Positions 1 to 6,066 of a DNA stretch of 6,066 nt are shown here, in pieces. The notes below the pieces were generated by a model that ran no database searches, was not told the DNA's origin, and was given only the letters and a program-made list of their open reading frames with translations. The translations under genes were made by a program, and so were the position numbers. The stretch's first letter is position 1. The number at the start of each line of letters is the position of its first letter. The stretch is from Deltaproteobacteria bacterium RIFOXYD12_FULL_50_9 (GTDB lineage Bacteria; Desulfobacterota; Desulfobulbia; Desulfobulbales; CALZHT01). The stretch is taken from positions 18,729 through 24,794 of the forward strand of contig MGTA01000056.1 in assembly GCA_001799225.1 (NCBI GenBank). The letters run 5' to 3'.

Positions 1-2433
1 CGCATCTATGAAGAACTTGATGATTTCCAATCGCGTCGCCCCATCGACGTAATTAAAAGCAATCACCCGATCATGATCCTGGATGAACCGCAAAAGCTGG
101 AAGGGGCCAAAACTGCCGATTCGCTTAAGGAGTTCGGCCCGCTGGCCATCCTGCGCTACTCCGCCACCCACAAGACCGAGCACAACAAAATCTACCGGCT
201 GGATGCTCTCGACGCCTACACCCAGCAACTGGTCAACAAGATCGCAGTGCGCGGCATCACGGTCCGGGGCCTGACCGGCACCAACGCCTATCTTTATCTG
301 GAATCCATTGATGTCTCGCCCTCAGCGCCGCCCGTGGCCCGTATTGAGTTTGAGGTGAAACAGCAGAGCGGCATCGTGCGGAAATCACGCAAATTCAGTA
401 AGGGAGACAACCTTTTTGACCATTCCGGAGGTTTGGCCCAATACAAAGGTTTTGTGATCAGCGATATTGATGCAAACCAGGACATTGTTACCTTTACCAA
501 TGGTGAGGTGCTGGCGGCTGGCGAGGCCACCGGCGATGTCAACGAAACCACCCTGCGCCGGATTCAAATCCGCGAGGCGGTCAAGGCCCACCTGGAAAAG
601 GAACAAACCCTATACCCCTTGGGCATTAAGGTGTTGTCGCTTTTCTTTATTGATGAGGTGGCCAAATACCGACGTTATGAGGAAGGGGCTGAACTGTCTG
701 GTGAGTACGCCCAGATGTTTGAGGAAGAATACATCAATGCCATGAACGGCCTGCCGCTGCTGTTCGATGCGCCATACCGCCAGTATCTGAACGGCATCAA
801 GGTGGAGAAGACTCACAACGGTTACTTTTCCATCGACAAAAAAAGCAACCGCCTGATTGACCCGACAGTTGGGGCCAGGAGTACGGAAGCCGATGATGTA
901 GACGCCTATGATCTTATCCTGAAAGACAAGGAGAGACTGCTTTCTCTCGAAGAGCCGGTGCGCTTCATCTTCTCCCATTCCGCTTTGAGCGAGGGCTGGG
1001 ACAACCCCAATGTCTTTGTCATCTGCACCTTGAAACACAGCGACAGCAGCATCCGCAAACGCCAGGAGGTGGGGCGCGGCCTGCGCCTCTGCGTTAACCA
1101 GGCAGGTGACCGGCTGGACAAAGACAGCTGCGTTAACATCCACGACATCAATCTCCTGACTGTAGTGGCAAGCGAGAGCTACAAGACTTTTGTTGGCGAC
1201 CTGCAACGGGAGATCTCCGATTCTCTTTCTGCCCGGCCCAGGCGGGCTGATAAAACCTATTTCACCGGCAAGGTTCTAAAAACCGAGAAAGGGGATATCC
1301 CAATTTCTGAACAGATGGCCAACCAGATTTACCGCTACCTGGTGAAAAACGAATACACCGACGACAATGACGCAATCACCAACACCTATCATGAGGCCAA
1401 AAAGGCAGAGACCCTGGCACCTCTACCACTGGATCTTCTTTCCTACACTGCGCAAATCACCCAGTTGATAGACAGCGTGTTCAGCGACGCAGCCCTGCCG
1501 GCAATTGATGACGGCCGGAAGACCAAATCGAACCCTCTAAACGCGAATCTGGATAAGGCGGAGTTCAAGGCCCTGTGGGAGAAAATTAACCGCAAGGCTG
1601 CCTATACCGTCCATTTCAAAACTGCTGAACTGATCAGCAAATGTGCGGATGCTCTGGATAAGGAACTGGTAGTCACCAAGTTGCGATACACGGTTGAGCG
1701 GGGAGAGCAGATCGATAAGGTCAGTTATGATGACATGGTAAGCGGCCAAGGCTTTACAATGAAGGAAAACGAAACCGACTACCTGAATCACTCCATTCAT
1801 TCAGCCGTGAAATACGATCTGATCGGCAGGGTGTCCGAAGACACTCAACTGACCAGAAAGACCATTGCCGAAATCTTGAAAGGGATTAACTCTGTTGTTT
1901 TCGCACAGTACCGGGTGAATCCGGAAGATTTCATGTTGAAGGCCGCCAGGATCATCAACGAGCAGAAGGCCACGGCAGTTGTTGAGCATCTCTCCTATGA
2001 CTCGGTTGAGGATTGCCACAAGTTGACCGAAATCTTCACAGTGGACAAGCAGCAGGATTTCAACCGGGCTGTGAAGACTGAGCGCCACGTCTATGATTAT
2101 GTCTTTACCGACTCCAAGACCGAGCTGGCCTTCGTAACCGAGTTGGATAAGAGCGCCGAGGTGGTGGTCTATGCCAAACTGCCCAGGGGCTTCTCCATTC
2201 CGACCCCGGTCGGCAACTACAACCCGGACTGGGCCATTGCCTTTAAAGAAGGGAAGGTCAAACACATCTACTTTGTCGCCGAAACCAAAGGCTCCATGTC
2301 CACTATGGAACTCAAGAAAATAGAAGAGTGCAAGATTGAATGCGCCCGGAAGTTCTTCGCCAGGATTACCACGAAACAGGTGCGATATGATGTGGTGGAC
2401 AGCTATGCGAAGCTGATGGATTTGGTGGGGTAA
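1..2433 (+). CDS. res: Type III restriction endonuclease subunit R (Res), N-terminus cut off by window edge
   Basis: This is the ATP-dependent translocase and nuclease subunit of a type III restriction-modification enzyme. In this family Res acts with the Mod methyltransferase in the cytoplasm and cuts unmethylated foreign DNA about 25-27 bp from the recognition site. The frame is open from base 1, so the ATG at 73 is internal. Counting from the first visible codon (810 residues), I see the motif II box ILDEPQ (D28-E29), motif III SATH (54-57), motif V SEGWDNPN (330-337), motif VI QEVGRGLR (355-362) and the C-terminal nuclease, with NPDW (D743) and ETKG (E761, K763) forming a PD-(D/E)XK site. 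The family is usually about 950-1000 residues, so roughly 150-190 residues, including Walker A, lie to the left. No frameshift or stop is seen, and all visible catalytic residues are intact. The mod gene is probably upstream. Identity is secure; recognition specificity cannot be read from this subunit. Confidence 0.95.
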   Translation, partial: RIYEELDDFQSRRPIDVIKSNHPIMILDEPQKLEGAKTADSLKEFGPLAILRYSATHKTEHNKIYRLDALDAYTQQLVNKIAVRGITVRGLTGTNAYLYLESIDVSPSAPPVARIEFEVKQQSGIVRKSRKFSKGDNLFDHSGGLAQYKGFVISDIDANQDIVTFTNGEVLAAGEATGDVNETTLRRIQIREAVKAHLEKEQTLYPLGIKVLSLFFIDEVAKYRRYEEGAELSGEYAQMFEEEYINAMNGLPLLFDAPYRQYLNGIKVEKTHNGYFSIDKKSNRLIDPTVGARSTEADDVDAYDLILKDKERLLSLEEPVRFIFSHSALSEGWDNPNVFVICTLKHSDSSIRKRQEVGRGLRLCVNQAGDRLDKDSCVNIHDINLLTVVASESYKTFVGDLQREISDSLSARPRRADKTYFTGKVLKTEKGDIPISEQMANQIYRYLVKNEYTDDNDAITNTYHEAKKAETLAPLPLDLLSYTAQITQLIDSVFSDAALPAIDDGRKTKSNPLNANLDKAEFKALWEKINRKAAYTVHFKTAELISKCADALDKELVVTKLRYTVERGEQIDKVSYDDMVSGQGFTMKENETDYLNHSIHSAVKYDLIGRVSEDTQLTRKTIAEILKGINSVVFAQYRVNPEDFMLKAARIINEQKATAVVEHLSYDSVEDCHKLTEIFTVDKQQDFNRAVKTERHVYDYVFTDSKTELAFVTELDKSAEVVVYAKLPRGFSIPTPVGNYNPDWAIAFKEGKVKHIYFVAETKGSMSTMELKKIEECKIECARKFFARITTKQVRYDVVDSYAKLMDLVG

Positions 2434-2492
2434 AAGTAATTTGTGTATTTATGATATATGCAATACCGCGGTCTGCTGAACTTCCTCTGAAA

Positions 2493-2498
2493 AGAAGG
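2493..2498 (+). promoter_or_regulatory. Ribosome binding site that decides the start of the membrane protein
   Basis: AGAAGG lies 7 bases before the ATG at 2506 and only 4 bases before an in-frame TTG at 2503. The spacing and the stronger codon favour ATG 2506, which shortens the longest frame by one residue. Confidence 0.6.
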
Positions 2499-2505
2499 TG
2501 TATTG

Positions 2506-4248
2506 ATGACGCAAGAGGTCTGTTATTGGTATCTTTGTTTCGTGCCACCAGAGACCACCACCACTATCGCACCAAAGATTTTTGGATTTGCAGAGTTTAT
2601 CACGGCTCTCGCACTGCTGATAGTACTCTACACAATCGTTGATATTCGCTATAGGTTTCGCCTATCCATTGCACCAGGAGCATTGCATCCTGTAACTTTT
2701 GCGCTGATCGCAATTATCGGCGCTGTTTCTCTTCTTTCTGAAGTTTGGATTTTTCAAGGCTGGTGGTTGCCCAAGACAGTTGGGCTTTCTAAAGCGATCT
2801 GGCAGGCATTATTTGGTGCACTATTTCTCTCCATGTCATTGACTTGGATATATTACGCATTCATAAGCCCACCAGTGTTCTGCAAAAGGAACGCAAAACG
2901 GTTTGCACAGGGGCTCTATCATGTTGTCTTGAAAGGTAACGAGGCTGAACTCGCTATTATCGCAAATGAATTATCTCGTTCGGCAATACCTCTTGTAAAA
3001 TACTCCAGACGTCTTCAACCTCGCTTTTCATATAAAGACAAGGTTTCAGAGCAAGACAACAAAAGGAAAAAGCCAGAGGTCGGAGATTACGCTCATGACC
3101 TTCTCCTTCTAATTGCGAATAGAAAACTTTGCCGGCATATAGTCGAGTCGTCTCCAGTGACAGCACTGGCTATCTTTGAGTCTATGTCAAATGAGAAAAA
3201 ATATGATATCCCAATCGGACAATTTGCAAAGAACGTCTCGACAGAAGCGATTGCGAATAAAGATTCAATCCTGTACCACGAAGGTTCTGGCTTTAGCTCC
3301 GGTTTAATCGGCTACTTGAAACCTTGGAGTCAGACCATTTACGGCAATTTTGATCTTATCGAAGCGCTCGCAGTGAACTTTGGTTCACCGCTCGACATTG
3401 ATTATCGCGCCCGATGGTCTTGGGACGCAGAGCAATGGAAGGCATATTGCCGAGCTATTTCGGTCGCCTTCGCTGGTTTTCTAACAAGTGGCAAATCAAA
3501 CATACACTCATATGCCATTTTCAGAGCAATACATGATGTAGAAGATGCCTTTCGAGATGTTTATAAACTTAATGAAATTGGGAACGAACTACCCAAAAAT
3601 GATATTTATGAGAGGCTTGACGTCGTTGTCTCATTTGTAACAGAGGCAATCAGTTTGATTGATAAACAGATGACTCTGCCACAAGTTACAGAGTTGCGAC
3701 GGCGAGATTATAACAAAGAAGAAGATATTTACGATCTACTTGCGGACCTCATGTTTAAGATTCTTTTTTCGGCTTCATCTGTTCCCGGACCGCCCGATAA
3801 GTGCTGGGCGATTCATTACAACGCTACGTGGAGCCGATTTTTTGATTTCATGTCAAAACGCAAGGCTGTAAAGATCGTACAGTTCAAGCTTCGACGGCTA
3901 TTATACAACGAAGTCGCTCGAATGACAAAAATGCCAAATTATAAAGGGGCTCGAATCCTTGGCCTTTTGTTAAACGTTATGGGCACTGAAGTGAGCACAG
4001 GAAAAGATGGCTTCGGAAGAGAATATAAGCCATTGGCCAAAGCGGTCCACGCCTGGACAAAACGATCCTATTTGAAGATTTATGATGATCTGCCGGACGT
4101 TGCTGAAGCAGTCTTGATAGGCGGCATCAGTTACGATGCAAATGAGCGTCGCCTCGTGAAAACATACTTGAAAGGCCTGAGCAAAGAAGCGTCGTGTCAG
4201 TACCTAAACCTCGATCATTCGTTAGTGTCAGATATTCCGCTTGGCTGA
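2506..4248 (+). CDS. Membrane-anchored protein of unknown function, three predicted TM helices and large soluble domain
   Basis: I do not recognise the family. The product is 580 residues. Hydrophobic stretches at about 26-45, 63-83 and 98-120 look like three membrane helices. Basic clusters follow the first (RYRFR, 48-52) and the third (KRNAKR, 127-132). By the positive-inside rule this gives an outside N-terminus and a cytoplasmic C-terminal part of about 450 residues. No signal peptide, Walker, nuclease or peptidase motif is evident in the soluble part, which is rich in aromatic and charged residues and looks mostly helical. It starts 72 bases after res. The next gene begins at or just beyond its stop, suggesting co-transcription and perhaps a functional pair. 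Base composition is visibly AT-richer than res, suggesting separate acquisition. Role in phage defence, for example as a membrane effector or sensor, is inference only. The TTG at 2503 is an alternative start. Confidence 0.82.
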   Translation: MTQEVCYWYLCFVPPETTTTIAPKIFGFAEFITALALLIVLYTIVDIRYRFRLSIAPGALHPVTFALIAIIGAVSLLSEVWIFQGWWLPKTVGLSKAIWQALFGALFLSMSLTWIYYAFISPPVFCKRNAKRFAQGLYHVVLKGNEAELAIIANELSRSAIPLVKYSRRLQPRFSYKDKVSEQDNKRKKPEVGDYAHDLLLLIANRKLCRHIVESSPVTALAIFESMSNEKKYDIPIGQFAKNVSTEAIANKDSILYHEGSGFSSGLIGYLKPWSQTIYGNFDLIEALAVNFGSPLDIDYRARWSWDAEQWKAYCRAISVAFAGFLTSGKSNIHSYAIFRAIHDVEDAFRDVYKLNEIGNELPKNDIYERLDVVVSFVTEAISLIDKQMTLPQVTELRRRDYNKEEDIYDLLADLMFKILFSASSVPGPPDKCWAIHYNATWSRFFDFMSKRKAVKIVQFKLRRLLYNEVARMTKMPNYKGARILGLLLNVMGTEVSTGKDGFGREYKPLAKAVHAWTKRSYLKIYDDLPDVAEAVLIGGISYDANERRLVKTYLKGLSKEASCQYLNLDHSLVSDIPLG

Positions 4249-4279
4249 AAGACAAATACAACTCAACGATGGAATGAAC

Positions 4280-5038
4280 ATGCCACCAACAAAAGTTACT
4301 GAACGTATTAAGGCCAAAGCCCTAGAATTGCTTGATCAGCATCCAGAAGGGTTAAGATATTCGGAACTACATGCGAAGATTCTGGCTTACGATGGCAACT
4401 TTAAGCCGAACACCATTAACGGCTGCATTTGGAACCTCGACGCCACCTTTCCCGAGAAGGTCTACAAACCATCCAAAGGGCTTTTTCGTCTTCTGAAGAA
4501 TAAACCGCTTGATTCTGAAATCCTTGAGCCAGTACCCCCTGCATTATCGGTAACCATCAGTAAGATTAAAGAAGAGGACTTTTATGGTCCTTTCGCTGAT
4601 TGGTTAAAAAATGAAATTGAAGATGTAACCCTCGCCATTCCTCTTGGTCGGAACAAGTTCAAGGACAAGTGGGGTACTCCTGATGTTGTGGGAAAACGAG
4701 AGCCAAGGCGAAGTGATATTATCAAAGGCCCAACTGAAATAGTATCTGCCGAAATTAAGACGGAAACCTTCCAACTCGTTACAGCCTTCGGGCAAGCGTG
4801 CGCCTATAAATTATTCAGCCATAAGGTTTACCTTGTCGTTCCTCGCCAATCGCAAAATGATGAAATTTCACGTCTCGACTCTCTATGTCAGATATTCGGC
4901 ATTGGCTTGGTAACTTTCGATGCTGAATCGCCATCGACACCAGACTTTAGAATTTTGGTGCGTCCGGCTCGGCATGAACCAGATCTCTTTTATACAAATA
5001 AATACATGGCCCGAATTGAGAAGGAGTTGTTTTCGTGA
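4280..5038 (+). CDS. Winged-helix / PD-(D/E)XK nuclease-like protein
   Basis: The predicted product is 252 residues with two domains. Residues about 4-72 have a winged-helix layout: helix 5-20, helix around RYSELHAKIL (26-35), recognition-helix candidate KPNTINGCIWNL (42-53), and a wing ending KGLFRLL. After a proline-containing linker (about 76-90), residues about 97-252 resemble a restriction-type nuclease: an acidic first helix (EEDFYGPFADWL, 98-109), GTPDVV with D135, AEIK with E158 and K160, then Q171-x3-Y175 in a helix leading to a hydrophobic strand (VYLVVP). This D...ExK...QxxxY order is typical of PD-(D/E)XK folds, so DNA recognition plus cleavage is likely, but the target is unknown. 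Start choice is uncertain: ATG 4280 has GGA 6 bases upstream, ATG 4274 has GGA directly abutting it, and TTG 4241 would overlap the preceding stop without a visible ribosome site. All fit coupling to the membrane-protein gene. It could be a restriction-like nuclease or a DNA-binding regulator derived from one. Confidence 0.82.
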   Translation: MPPTKVTERIKAKALELLDQHPEGLRYSELHAKILAYDGNFKPNTINGCIWNLDATFPEKVYKPSKGLFRLLKNKPLDSEILEPVPPALSVTISKIKEEDFYGPFADWLKNEIEDVTLAIPLGRNKFKDKWGTPDVVGKREPRRSDIIKGPTEIVSAEIKTETFQLVTAFGQACAYKLFSHKVYLVVPRQSQNDEISRLDSLCQIFGIGLVTFDAESPSTPDFRILVRPARHEPDLFYTNKYMARIEKELFS

Positions 5039-5063
5039 GTTTGACGTGGATGAAGGAGATTGG

Positions 5064-5099
5064 ATGATACGATGGGATGTCTTTGACTCTTCGGAGTAA
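5064..5099 (+). CDS. Possible 11-residue leader-type mini-ORF
   Basis: An ATG at 5064 is preceded by AAGGAG (5053-5058) at a 5-base spacing, the best Shine-Dalgarno match in the window. It opens a frame of only 11 codons (MIRWDVFDSSE) ending at TAA 5097-5099, inside the 86-base gap before the zinc-ribbon gene. It could be a leader peptide, a decayed gene start or chance. It has no run of one regulatory amino acid that would suggest attenuation. Its last codons overlap a small UUCG hairpin. Confidence 0.2.
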   Translation: MIRWDVFDSSE

Positions 5100-5100
5100 G
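5082..5100 (+). promoter_or_regulatory. Small hairpin with UUCG tetraloop
   Basis: ACTC (5086-5089), TTCG (5090-5093) and GAGT (5094-5097) form a 4-bp stem closed by the very stable cUUCGg loop. After one mismatch, three further pairs (one a wobble) extend it outward. No T-run follows, so it is not a standard intrinsic terminator. It could be a transcript-stabilising or processing structure between genes, or chance. Confidence 0.25.
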
Positions 5101-5113
5101 ATGAATTATTAAC

Positions 5114-5118
5114 AGGGG
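5114..5118 (+). promoter_or_regulatory. Ribosome binding site of the zinc-ribbon gene
   Basis: AGGGG sits 6 bases before ATG 5125, supporting that start. Confidence 0.6.
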
Positions 5119-5124
5119 TATTTT

Positions 5125-5451
5125 ATGTGGTATATTGACATTCGACACTGGCTCAACGATGAAAAAACAGGACCAGGCGCACCTCAATTAAAATCAAAGG
5201 TCGTACAATTGGCCAAAATTATCACCTTTGCCACAGCCCGAGATAGTGACCTCTTGACTGGGGACCCGCCAAAATGTAGTCGCCGCCCCAACCGCAGATC
5301 ATGCAAGGGCAGATTGAATATCCATTTTACCGAGGATGACCGGATTTACTGGATTTGCCCAGTATGTGGCGATGAAGGTGTAGTAGATGGCTGGCATGGT
5401 CTCATCTGGGATGTGAGCGTCTACGAAGAAAAAGATCTGACTGTGCATTGA
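5125..5451 (+). CDS. Small conserved-type hypothetical protein with putative zinc ribbon
   Basis: The product is 108 residues. The N-terminus MWYIDIRHWLND and the C-terminal CPVCGDEGVV...GWHGLIWD match my memory of a recurring uncharacterised bacterial protein type, though I cannot name the family. Four cysteines, C51 (PPKC), C60 (SCKG) and C78/C81 (CPVC), are spaced as a C-x8-C...C-x2-C ribbon that could hold one zinc ion. The linker between the pairs is basic (SRRPNRRS), so nucleic-acid contact is possible. No catalytic motif is visible, and there is no signal peptide or membrane helix, so a cytoplasmic location is expected. It is preceded by a good ribosome site and a gap of 86 bases from the nuclease gene, so it may be a separate unit or the tail of the same transcript. 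A function in defence is not shown by the sequence. Confidence 0.82.
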   Translation: MWYIDIRHWLNDEKTGPGAPQLKSKVVQLAKIITFATARDSDLLTGDPPKCSRRPNRRSCKGRLNIHFTEDDRIYWICPVCGDEGVVDGWHGLIWDVSVYEEKDLTVH

Positions 5452-5511
5452 CTCCATAGCAGAATGGCCGGCACCACCTGCTCTTTTCTTGTGTCCATAA
5501 GAAATCAGCTA

Positions 5512-5607
5512 ATCGACCGCCCAATCGCCCACATCGTCCAACAGGCTGAAACATTACACCTTTTTTCGGACGATTTAAGCATTTTTATCGTCCAAGTCAT
5601 CGCCCAC
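5512..5607 (+). repeat. Cluster of ATCGNCC-type short repeats in the 5452-5628 intergenic stretch
   Basis: Related 9-mers occur at 5512 (ATCGACCGC), 5524 and 5599 (both ATCGCCCAC), and 5533 and 5587 (both ATCGTCCAA). An inverted GGACGAT at 5568-5574 pairs perfectly with ATCGTCC at 5587-5593 across 12 bases. The direct copies are spaced by multiples of three and lie in the frame that leads into the 58-residue gene. They could therefore be operator-like sites or the remains of an upstream coding extension (repeated IAH and IVQ). I see no clear promoter or terminator elsewhere in this gap. Confidence 0.35.
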
Positions 5608-5628
5608 CAAGAAGGAAAACACATAGCA

Positions 5629-5805
5629 ATGAAAGTTGAAATCAAAGATAACAAGCTCTGCATCGAGATCGACCTGGAAAAACCCACGAAGTCAGCATCA
5701 GGTAAAACCCTCGTTGTTGCCAGCACTCGTGGCAATGTCGTAACCGATGTCACGGTGGACGGGAAACCCGTTACCATCGGCCTCAATGCTTATATCAAGC
5801 CCTGA
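5629..5805 (+). CDS. Small conserved-type hypothetical protein, 58 residues
   Basis: The product from ATG 5629 is 58 residues, mostly beta-strand-like, starting MKVEIKDNKLCIEIDL. Its central part is SASGKTLVVASTRGN (22-36), followed by VDGKPVTIGLNAYIK (43-57). I recall this as a recurrent uncharacterised small protein but know no function. SASGKT resembles only part of a P-loop and is too short in context to claim nucleotide binding. AAGGA (5612-5616) lies 12 bases upstream, a rather long spacing. The same frame is open back to an ATG at 5464 (113 residues), but the upstream part has unrelated, low-quality sequence and a poor ribosome site, so the short form is preferred. There is no membrane segment or signal peptide. 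The next frame starts 10 bases after its stop, suggesting co-translation. Confidence 0.75.
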   Translation: MKVEIKDNKLCIEIDLEKPTKSASGKTLVVASTRGNVVTDVTVDGKPVTIGLNAYIKP

Positions 5806-5815
5806 GTGACAAGCA

Positions 5816-6066
5816 ATGTGTGGTCGCTTTGCATTCGCTCTACCACCGAAGGGGGGCTGGGAACAGAAACAACCTCCCTTTCCCCACACAGGGAAACCAG
5901 GGACATTCCCCGGTTTCCTCTTTCCCGGCCATGAATGCCCGGAATACAAGCATTCTATCCATATGCACAGGTATCTGGCCGTACAAAACATGCTCAACGA
6001 GCAGCCCGTGGATTCCAACGAAATTGTCAATTGGCTGCAACGTTCGCAGAACGGCGACGGCGGATT
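5816..6066 (+). CDS. Possible SRAP-type (YedK/HMCES) protein start, partial at right edge, atypical continuation
   Basis: An open frame from ATG 5816 runs 83 codons to the window end without a stop. It begins MCGRFAFALPPK. In SRAP proteins the initiator Met is removed and Cys2 of MCGR forms a thiazolidine crosslink with abasic sites in single-stranded DNA, so this start is a strong family signature. What follows is unusual. Residues 13-45 are rich in proline, glycine and phenylalanine, with no NIAP(T/G)Q-like segment, which normally appears by about residue 30-45. Residues 50-78 then look like an ordinary helical region (MHRYLAVQNML, EIVNWLQR). A G6 run (5851-5856) and a palindrome (5892-5918) lie in the odd stretch. 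It may be an intact divergent protein, an SRAP gene interrupted by a small palindromic insertion, a frameshifted copy, or an unrelated gene sharing the first residues by chance. Only the N-terminus is visible. Confidence 0.5.
   Translation, partial: MCGRFAFALPPKGGWEQKQPPFPHTGKPGTFPGFLFPGHECPEYKHSIHMHRYLAVQNMLNEQPVDSNEIVNWLQRSQNGDGG
5892..5918. repeat. Strong imperfect palindrome inside the MCGRF frame
   Basis: GGAAACC (5892-5898) and GGTTTCC (5912-5918) form a 7-bp perfect stem. Inside, after one A-C mismatch, GGGA (5900-5903) pairs with TCCC (5907-5910) around a 3-base loop. The result is an 11-pair cruciform-like element. It resembles REP-type intergenic palindromes in size and shape, but only one copy is in the window, so a dispersed-repeat identity is unproven. 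Confidence 0.5.

Noticed and set aside
610..1206. 198-codon reverse-strand open frame opposite res.
   Set aside because: It is a shadow of the strongly supported res frame, has no recognisable motif, and is explained by the codon bias of the + strand gene.
1801..2265. 154-codon reverse-strand open frame opposite the Res nuclease domain.
   Set aside because: It overlaps the conserved PD-(D/E)XK coding region on the other strand and shows no protein-like features of its own.
2450..2455. TATGAT as a -10 box for a promoter of the membrane-protein gene.
   Set aside because: The best TTGGTG-like -35 is about 22 bases away and no extended -10 is present, so the AT-rich gap alone does not support a promoter call.
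2465..2472. ACCGCGGT perfect 8-base palindrome between res and the membrane-protein gene.
   Set aside because: It is too short and single to call an operator, and palindromes of this length are common by chance.
4226..4897. The 12-mer TGTCAGATATTC occurs at 4226-4237 and 4886-4897, with partly similar following bases.
   Set aside because: About one exact 12-mer repeat is expected by chance in a window of this size. The copies lie in different reading frames of two genes and have no flanking element features.
5464..5628. N-terminal extension of the 58-residue protein from ATG 5464.
   Set aside because: There is a poor ribosome site and non-family-like sequence upstream, while ATG 5629 gives the compact form I recall for this protein type. 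It is kept only as an alternative.
5698..6030. 110-codon reverse-strand frame across the small genes.
   Set aside because: It covers two better supported + strand frames and the palindrome, and has a low-complexity, cysteine-rich translation without domain features.

Overview
The window looks like a chromosomal accessory (defence-type) segment of a mid-GC Gram-negative bacterium. The small hypothetical families on the right remind me of proteins seen in Desulfobacterota and Gammaproteobacteria. That is memory-based inference, and the sequence does not fix the taxon. All supported genes lie on the + strand.

Layout. (1) 1-2433: most of a type III restriction endonuclease subunit (Res), entering from the left edge without its N-terminus, with superfamily 2 helicase motifs followed by a C-terminal PD-(D/E)XK nuclease. 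Its Mod partner would be expected to the left, outside the window. (2) 2506-4248: a protein of about 580 residues that I do not recognise, with three predicted N-terminal membrane helices and a long soluble C-terminal part. (3) 4280-5038: a winged-helix-like domain joined to a PD-(D/E)XK nuclease-like domain, beginning just after or overlapping the end of gene 2. (4) 5125-5451: a 108-residue putative zinc-ribbon protein. (5) 5629-5805: a 58-residue conserved-type small protein. (6) 5816 to the right edge: an open frame starting with MCGRF, the start signature of SRAP (YedK/HMCES) DNA-crosslink proteins, but continuing atypically across a strong palindrome.

How they may work together. Res is a known anti-phage enzyme. 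Genes 2 and 3 are tightly coupled, visibly AT-richer than res, and combine a membrane-anchored protein with a DNA-binding nuclease. This makes them the best candidate for an uncharacterised two-gene defence module beside the restriction system, but that role is inference from architecture and position. The three small right-hand genes have no evident mechanistic link to restriction, apart from the DNA-damage link of a possible SRAP protein.

Non-coding parts are short. The 5452-5628 gap holds a cluster of ATCGNCC-type repeats. The 5039-5124 gap holds an 11-codon frame with a strong Shine-Dalgarno sequence and a UUCG hairpin. I saw no tRNA, rRNA, CRISPR array, insertion sequence or convincing intrinsic terminator.
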